In this document: positions 8,101-10,744 of the stretch, piece by piece
How the letters are laid out: the number at the start of each line of letters is the position of its first letter
How positions within the stretch are numbered: the stretch's first letter is position 1
Assembly (NCBI GenBank): GCA_029777145.1
Contig: JAKOSS010000275.1
Coordinates: 1-10,744, forward strand
Reading direction: 5' to 3'
DNA length: 10,744 bases
Origin: Acidobacteriota bacterium
GTDB taxonomy: Bacteria > Acidobacteriota > Blastocatellia > Pyrinomonadales > Pyrinomonadaceae
The notes under the pieces: model-generated
Seen by the model: the letters and a program-made list of their open reading frames with translations, nothing else
Database searches by the model: none
Told to the model about the DNA's origin: nothing
Position numbers and translations under genes: made by a program

Positions 8101-9299
8101 GACAGAATCTGAACGCCGAAACGACGTTTTCGGATCCGCTTGGACGCCGCAACGCTCTCGGAGCGGTCGTTACGATTCAGCGCAACAGCGTGACCAGCCC
8201 GTACTTCGGATTCGGCAATTTGGACCAGTATTTCCAGCCCGCGGCATCAAGTATCCGCCACGCCGGATATATTGAAATTCGACGCCGCTTCTCGGGCGGC
8301 CTGAGCTACACGGCGAACTACACGTATGGAAAATCGATCGACGATGCCTCCGACTCGCAGCCCGATGTCCGGGTTCTGACGACCGGAAGCACGCTCGGCC
8401 AGGTTTCGTACGGCGCACCGCGCAGCGGCGACCGCGCGATCTCGACGTTCGACATCAAACACAATTTCACGTCGACCTTTGTCTGGGACATTCCGGTCGG
8501 CAAGAAGCGCTGGTTGCTGTCGAATGCACCTTCGGTCGTTGACGCGATTGTCGGCGGTTGGAGTCTGTCGGGTGTGTTCCGGCTTCAGGGCGGTCAGCCG
8601 TTCCTGCCGTTCATCACCGATACGAACCGCCTCGGCGGTGTCAACCGTACCGTTCGTTTGAACATGGTTCCGGGAGTTCCGATCAAGAACCCGCTCTACG
8701 ACAAGGGCTGTTCGATCGGCGCCGGTTGCGAGCCGTACATCAATCCCGCGGCGTTCATGCGTCCGCCGAAAGGATCGCTCGGCAATGCTCCGCGTACCCT
8801 TGATGTCCGCGCACCGATGCAGAAGTACTTTGATCTTTCGATCCAGAAGAACTTCCCGATGCCGTTCATCGGCGGTGAAGGAAAACGTCGGATCAACTTC
8901 CGCGTCGACTTCCTGAACGCGCTCAACATCCCGAATTTCCGGTATGTGAACACGGGCAACACCCCGCCGGGATACGGAACGTATCCGAGTGAAAACGATT
9001 TCACGGCGGCGGAACTCAGTTCGTGGCTCGCGGCAAACCCGGGAAGAACCACTGATCTGACGACGGTCAACAATCTTCTCCATACCAACAGACTGCCGAC
9101 GGGAGGTTACCGGCTCGACATGTTCAGCCTTCCGGTTCCTCAGGGCTTTGCCTCGATGAACCCGAACAACTTCGACATCACGACGGTAGACGGACAGCGG
9201 CTCTATCGCTTGCGCCAAAATTATGACGCAAACTTCGGATCGCTGTTCGCAGTCAACAATCCGCGCTATATCCAGTTCGGTCTGAGACTCTTCTTCTAG
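5178..9299 (+). CDS. TonB-dependent receptor with carboxypeptidase-regulatory-like domain (Oar-like)
   Basis: Outer-membrane active transporter of 1373 residues. Signal peptide 1-19 or 20 (MQLLRIPVLILLLGLVALG, then QT). Carboxypeptidase-regulatory-like domain about 24-108 (GVSGTVTDSNGAVVPGAKVT...LEPVEYKITVEA). TonB plug about 120-250, with RQLQELPLNNRSVLDL, LNGGRPGGTAILADGVNN and EFGNTSGGIINATTKSG. The rest is a long beta-barrel ending in YIQFGLRLFF with a terminal Phe, as expected for outer-membrane insertion. The late motif NPAAFMRPPKGSLGNAPR is typical of the large acidobacterial receptors. Two cysteine pairs (C401/C423 and C1178/C1184) could be loop disulfides. I see no clear TonB box. 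A strong GGAGG lies 6 bases before the ATG. No SusD-like partner is present. The context suggests a carbohydrate substrate, but receptors of this type are so numerous in Acidobacteriota that the family alone does not give specificity. Confidence 0.94.
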   Translation: MQLLRIPVLILLLGLVALGQTNRGGVSGTVTDSNGAVVPGAKVTITSIGTNQSVTTMTSGEGTFSVNNLEPVEYKITVEAANFKKSQVSDVKVDTASFRTVNVVLEAGRIDQEVIVSAEGQLINSESGTVGQTISERQLQELPLNNRSVLDLAVTVPNVSGDAGSEDAEVTSGQPVPGFNLSLNGGRPGGTAILADGVNNTGVGVGRAVVSFTPETVQEFTVQTSAYSAEFGNTSGGIINATTKSGTNRLTGTALWYTRNPATNAQPYRIGTTPRTPNNLRYDQVSVTVGGPIFLPRPGSGTPYLYDGRDKSFFFFAYEPRWRKDFVTTTTLFPTMAERNGDFRGLVRTTSGWLPQAVATQFNAVVRGPSDIYQQFTVGPNGTLVPIVLPANAGGVTYQFCQFGYPTNGSNRAVVNGVAQNYCFSTAALPYTPSDSLNVLPSAFIDPIAPQVLAFMPEGGEYFLDNGIVRNAIINRQVNQNETRYTARIDHKINDRNRINFRYTVTPSVGVRDFGSDINGNSAAYSDAKQYLFGYDSTISSNIVNNLRLNYTRGVFSEDFSPEFSIQGGRNLATELGLPSLTSGGIPLFQISGDGGYNAFTDIGSSGSTNNYNKEDRYNLNDIVYWTKGNMGWKFGVDLSYSRLQVIPFFGASGGRWEFRVVNTSSNRSTNTANGGNTLASLLLGVPNAVQVRPIFLQYDYRWKNGAAFVQNDWKIRQNLTINLGMRYSLQYPRSEKNNLQGAFRPDLAQTVTLTDNQRRNTATGLGIATNAPIPDYVPTTVQIPVFAFAGMGGRSKYLVPVDYKAFEPRFGFAWSPKFSKFLADRNAVVRGGYGISHAPLTGNNRLPSPDFGGFQAVSTSATGSTVGGTGDATQPVRLSQNPPLTSQRDLATVLGIDSNGLVVNNSIGIPGFAIVGDGTGQVPYSQNWNLSLAFEFMKNTVIEVAYVGARGTNLYMPRVNLNPRDINFVELLEGQNLNAETTFSDPLGRRNALGAVVTIQRNSVTSPYFGFGNLDQYFQPAASSIRHAGYIEIRRRFSGGLSYTANYTYGKSIDDASDSQPDVRVLTTGSTLGQVSYGAPRSGDRAISTFDIKHNFTSTFVWDIPVGKKRWLLSNAPSVVDAIVGGWSLSGVFRLQGGQPFLPFITDTNRLGGVNRTVRLNMVPGVPIKNPLYDKGCSIGAGCEPYINPAAFMRPPKGSLGNAPRTLDVRAPMQKYFDLSIQKNFPMPFIGGEGKRRINFRVDFLNALNIPNFRYVNTGNTPPGYGTYPSENDFTAAELSSWLAANPGRTTDLTTVNNLLHTNRLPTGGYRLDMFSLPVPQGFASMNPNNFDITTVDGQRLYRLRQNYDANFGSLFAVNNPRYIQFGLRLFF

Positions 9300-9337
9300 A
9301 GTCCGCCAACCGTAACTGAATTGTGCGGTACGAGATG

Positions 9338-9381
9338 AAAACCCGGTTCGTCTTCACGCATGTGAGAACGGATCGGGTTTT
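9338..9381 (+). terminator. Strong 44-nt hairpin between the receptor and PL22-family genes
   Basis: Arms AAAACCCG and CGGGTTTT continue inward through GTT/GAT (a pair flanked by G-T wobbles) and CGTCTTCAC/GTGAGAACG (one C-A mismatch, one wobble) to a GCAT loop, giving a stem of about 20 pairs. The stem itself ends in TTTT followed by CCCTTTC, and the opposite strand also ends in TTTT, so it could terminate in either direction. It starts 39 bases after the receptor stop and ends 15 bases before the next ATG. It may reduce, rather than abolish, expression of the downstream gene. Confidence 0.75.
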
Positions 9382-9396
9382 CCCTTTCAAGCAATT

Positions 9397-10617
9397 ATGA
9401 ACAAGCTAATTACGATTGCAGTTTTGGGAATTTTGTCGACGGTCGCGGCGATCGGCCAAACCAAGGAACTCCCGCGCGAGTGGATCGATCCCGACACCGG
9501 TCACCGCGTCGTCCGTCTGAGCGACGACGGCGGCAGCGAGAGTTTCTACTTTCATCAGAACGGCTACACCGCGTCCGGCGACAAATTGGTCTTTTCAACG
9601 CGTTCCGGCCTTTCGACTTACGAGTTCAAAACAAAGAAGATCGAACAGATCGTCGAAGGGCGAACCTCGATGGTCATCGTCGGCCGCAAGTCGCGCAACG
9701 TCTATTACATGAAGGGCGAATCGGTCTTCGAAACGAACATCGATACGAAAGCGACGCGCGAGATCGTCAAGAACGCGAAGCTGCGAACGGGATCGGGATT
9801 CGCGCTCAACGCCGACGAAACGCTCCTCGGCGGCAGCATGATAGTCGGCGACATGCCCGATCAGTTCCGGCCGCGACCGCCGCAAGCGGCGCCGACGCCC
9901 GACGCCAACGGCCGCGTTCCGGGCGGCGACGCCTATCGCGGCAAGGGCGACATGATGGAACGGCGCCTCGCGGCGAAGATCCCGATGACGCTCTACACCG
10001 TGAACATCAAGACCGGCGAGGTCAAAACGTTTCACGAGGCGACCGACTGGCTGAATCACGTCCAATTCTCGCCGACCGATCCGACGCTGATGATGTTCTG
10101 TCACGAAGGTCCATGGCACAAGGTCGACCGCATCTGGACGATCCGAACCGACGGATCCGATCTGAAGAAGATCCATACCCGCACGATGGACATGGAGATC
10201 GCCGGACACGAGTTCTTCAGCCAGGACGGCAAATGGATCTATTACGATCTGCAGACACCGAAAAGTCAGGTCTTCTGGCTCGGCGGATATGAGATCAAGA
10301 CCGGCAAGTCGATAAAATACTCGTTGACCAAGCGGGAGTGGTCGGTCCATTTCAATGTCTCGCCTGACGGCAAGACGTTCGCCGGCGACGGCGGCGGTCC
10401 GAACAGCGTTGCCAAGGGCGACAATGGCCAGTGGATCTATCTCTTCAAGCCGGAGAATGGCGTTTTCAAATCGGAGAAGCTCGTAAATCTGGCGAAGCAC
10501 GATTATTCGCTCGAACCGAACGTGACATTCACGCCGGACGGCAAATGGCTCGTGTTCCGCTCGAACATGCTCGGACCGACGCACGTCTACGCGGTCGAGA
10601 TCAAGAAAGCGAAGTAG
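9397..10617 (+). CDS. Exported oligogalacturonate lyase (PL22) family beta-propeller protein
   Basis: A 406-residue protein resembling oligogalacturonate lyase (pectate lyase 22 family), which in characterised bacteria splits unsaturated digalacturonate by beta-elimination. Signal peptide about 1-20 (MNKLITIAVLGILSTVAAIG, then QT), so it should be exported, whereas classical Ogl is cytoplasmic. Blade-like repeats with SPDGK-type turns (TASGDK 58-63, SQDGKW 275-280, SPDGKT 322-327, TPDGKW 379-384) indicate a beta-propeller. Conserved family stretches are EWIDPDTGHRVVRLS (28-42), FCHEGPWHKVDRIW (234-247), GHEFF (270-274), EWSVHFNVSPDG (314-325) and LEPNVTFTPDGKW (372-384). The last replaces the HPH metal-binding segment I recall from Ogl, so activity and substrate are uncertain. 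A Pro/Gly-rich loop lies at 153-185. The ATG has no Shine-Dalgarno and lies 15 bases after a strong hairpin. It follows the receptor gene by 97 bases, with possible read-through. Confidence 0.85.
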   Translation: MNKLITIAVLGILSTVAAIGQTKELPREWIDPDTGHRVVRLSDDGGSESFYFHQNGYTASGDKLVFSTRSGLSTYEFKTKKIEQIVEGRTSMVIVGRKSRNVYYMKGESVFETNIDTKATREIVKNAKLRTGSGFALNADETLLGGSMIVGDMPDQFRPRPPQAAPTPDANGRVPGGDAYRGKGDMMERRLAAKIPMTLYTVNIKTGEVKTFHEATDWLNHVQFSPTDPTLMMFCHEGPWHKVDRIWTIRTDGSDLKKIHTRTMDMEIAGHEFFSQDGKWIYYDLQTPKSQVFWLGGYEIKTGKSIKYSLTKREWSVHFNVSPDGKTFAGDGGGPNSVAKGDNGQWIYLFKPENGVFKSEKLVNLAKHDYSLEPNVTFTPDGKWLVFRSNMLGPTHVYAVEIKKAK

Positions 10618-10627
10618 CGTTTAGACA

Positions 10628-10648
10628 GTGGTCGGTGGTCGGTCGTCA
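10628..10648 (+). repeat. Heptamer tandem repeat, tract 1
   Basis: Three 7-bp units: GTGGTCG, GTGGTCG, GTCGTCA. They begin 11 bases after the stop of the PL22-family gene. Confidence 0.7.
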
Positions 10649-10657
10649 GTCCAAATA

Positions 10658-10685
10658 TCAAGTGTCAATTCTCAACTTTCAAATA
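10658..10685 (+). repeat. Heptamer tandem repeat, tract 2
   Basis: Four 7-bp units all starting TCAA: TCAAGTG, TCAATTC, TCAACTT, TCAAATA. It has the same period as the neighbouring tract but a different unit sequence. Confidence 0.65.
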
Positions 10686-10730
10686 CTTGTGAAAATAATC
10701 GTCGAAGCGACAATGGGATTTTTTTCGGAG

Positions 10731-10744
10731 TAGCTGATAGCTGA
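10731..10744 (+). repeat. Heptamer tandem repeat, tract 3 (cut by window edge)
   Basis: Two exact units of TAGCTGA ending at the last base of the window, so the tract may continue beyond it. Confidence 0.55.

Noticed and set aside
9595..10584. Long antisense open frame (329 codons) opposite the PL22-family gene
   Set aside because: It is a shadow of a well-supported gene, produced by GC-rich codon use, with no domain of its own. The same applies to the antisense frames at 8247-9218 and 5691-6650 opposite the receptor gene.
10701..10725. Possible terminator GTCG-AAG-CGAC followed by a T run
   Set aside because: The stem is only four pairs and six bases separate it from the seven-T run at 10719-10725, too weak to call as the terminator of the PL22-family gene.

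Overview
The window looks like an accessory carbohydrate-uptake locus of a moderately GC-rich Gram-negative bacterium, most likely an Acidobacteriota (Blastocatellia/Pyrinomonadales-like) genome. This assignment is inference. It rests on a 1373-residue outer-membrane receptor with an N-terminal carboxypeptidase-regulatory-like domain (the Oar-like type abundant in that phylum), a GC-rich codon style, and heptamer-repeat intergenic DNA. No rRNA or other phylogenetic marker is present.

Layout. On the minus strand, reading from right to left, are a LacI-family repressor (3349-4380), a lipoprotein sugar-binding protein (2157-3158), a double-domain RbsA-type sugar ABC ATPase (630-2123) and the start of an RbsC-type permease that runs off the left edge (1-623). 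The last three are tightly spaced in the B-A-C order of a CUT2 (ribose-type) importer operon. A 797-base gene-free stretch (4381-5177) separates lacI from the divergent plus-strand genes: the TonB-dependent receptor (5178-9299), a strong 44-nt hairpin (9338-9381), and an exported protein of the oligogalacturonate lyase / polysaccharide lyase 22 family (9397-10617). The right edge (10618-10744) is non-coding and contains three separate tracts of 7-bp tandem repeats.

How the genes may work together (inference). The receptor would take an oligosaccharide across the outer membrane. The secreted PL22-like beta-propeller would act on it in the periplasm. The binding protein, ATPase and permease would import a monosaccharide-sized product. 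The LacI protein would sense it. The best evidence for joint control is a CG-centred, LacI-type operator-like motif (half-site close to GGTTAA[A/G]CG). It occurs just upstream of the ABC operon (3181-3196), upstream of lacI (4533-4548) and upstream of the receptor gene (5123-5138). The first two share an exact 12-mer. The substrate is not proven: the PL22-like protein seems to lack the histidines of the canonical metal site, so galacturonate should not be assumed.
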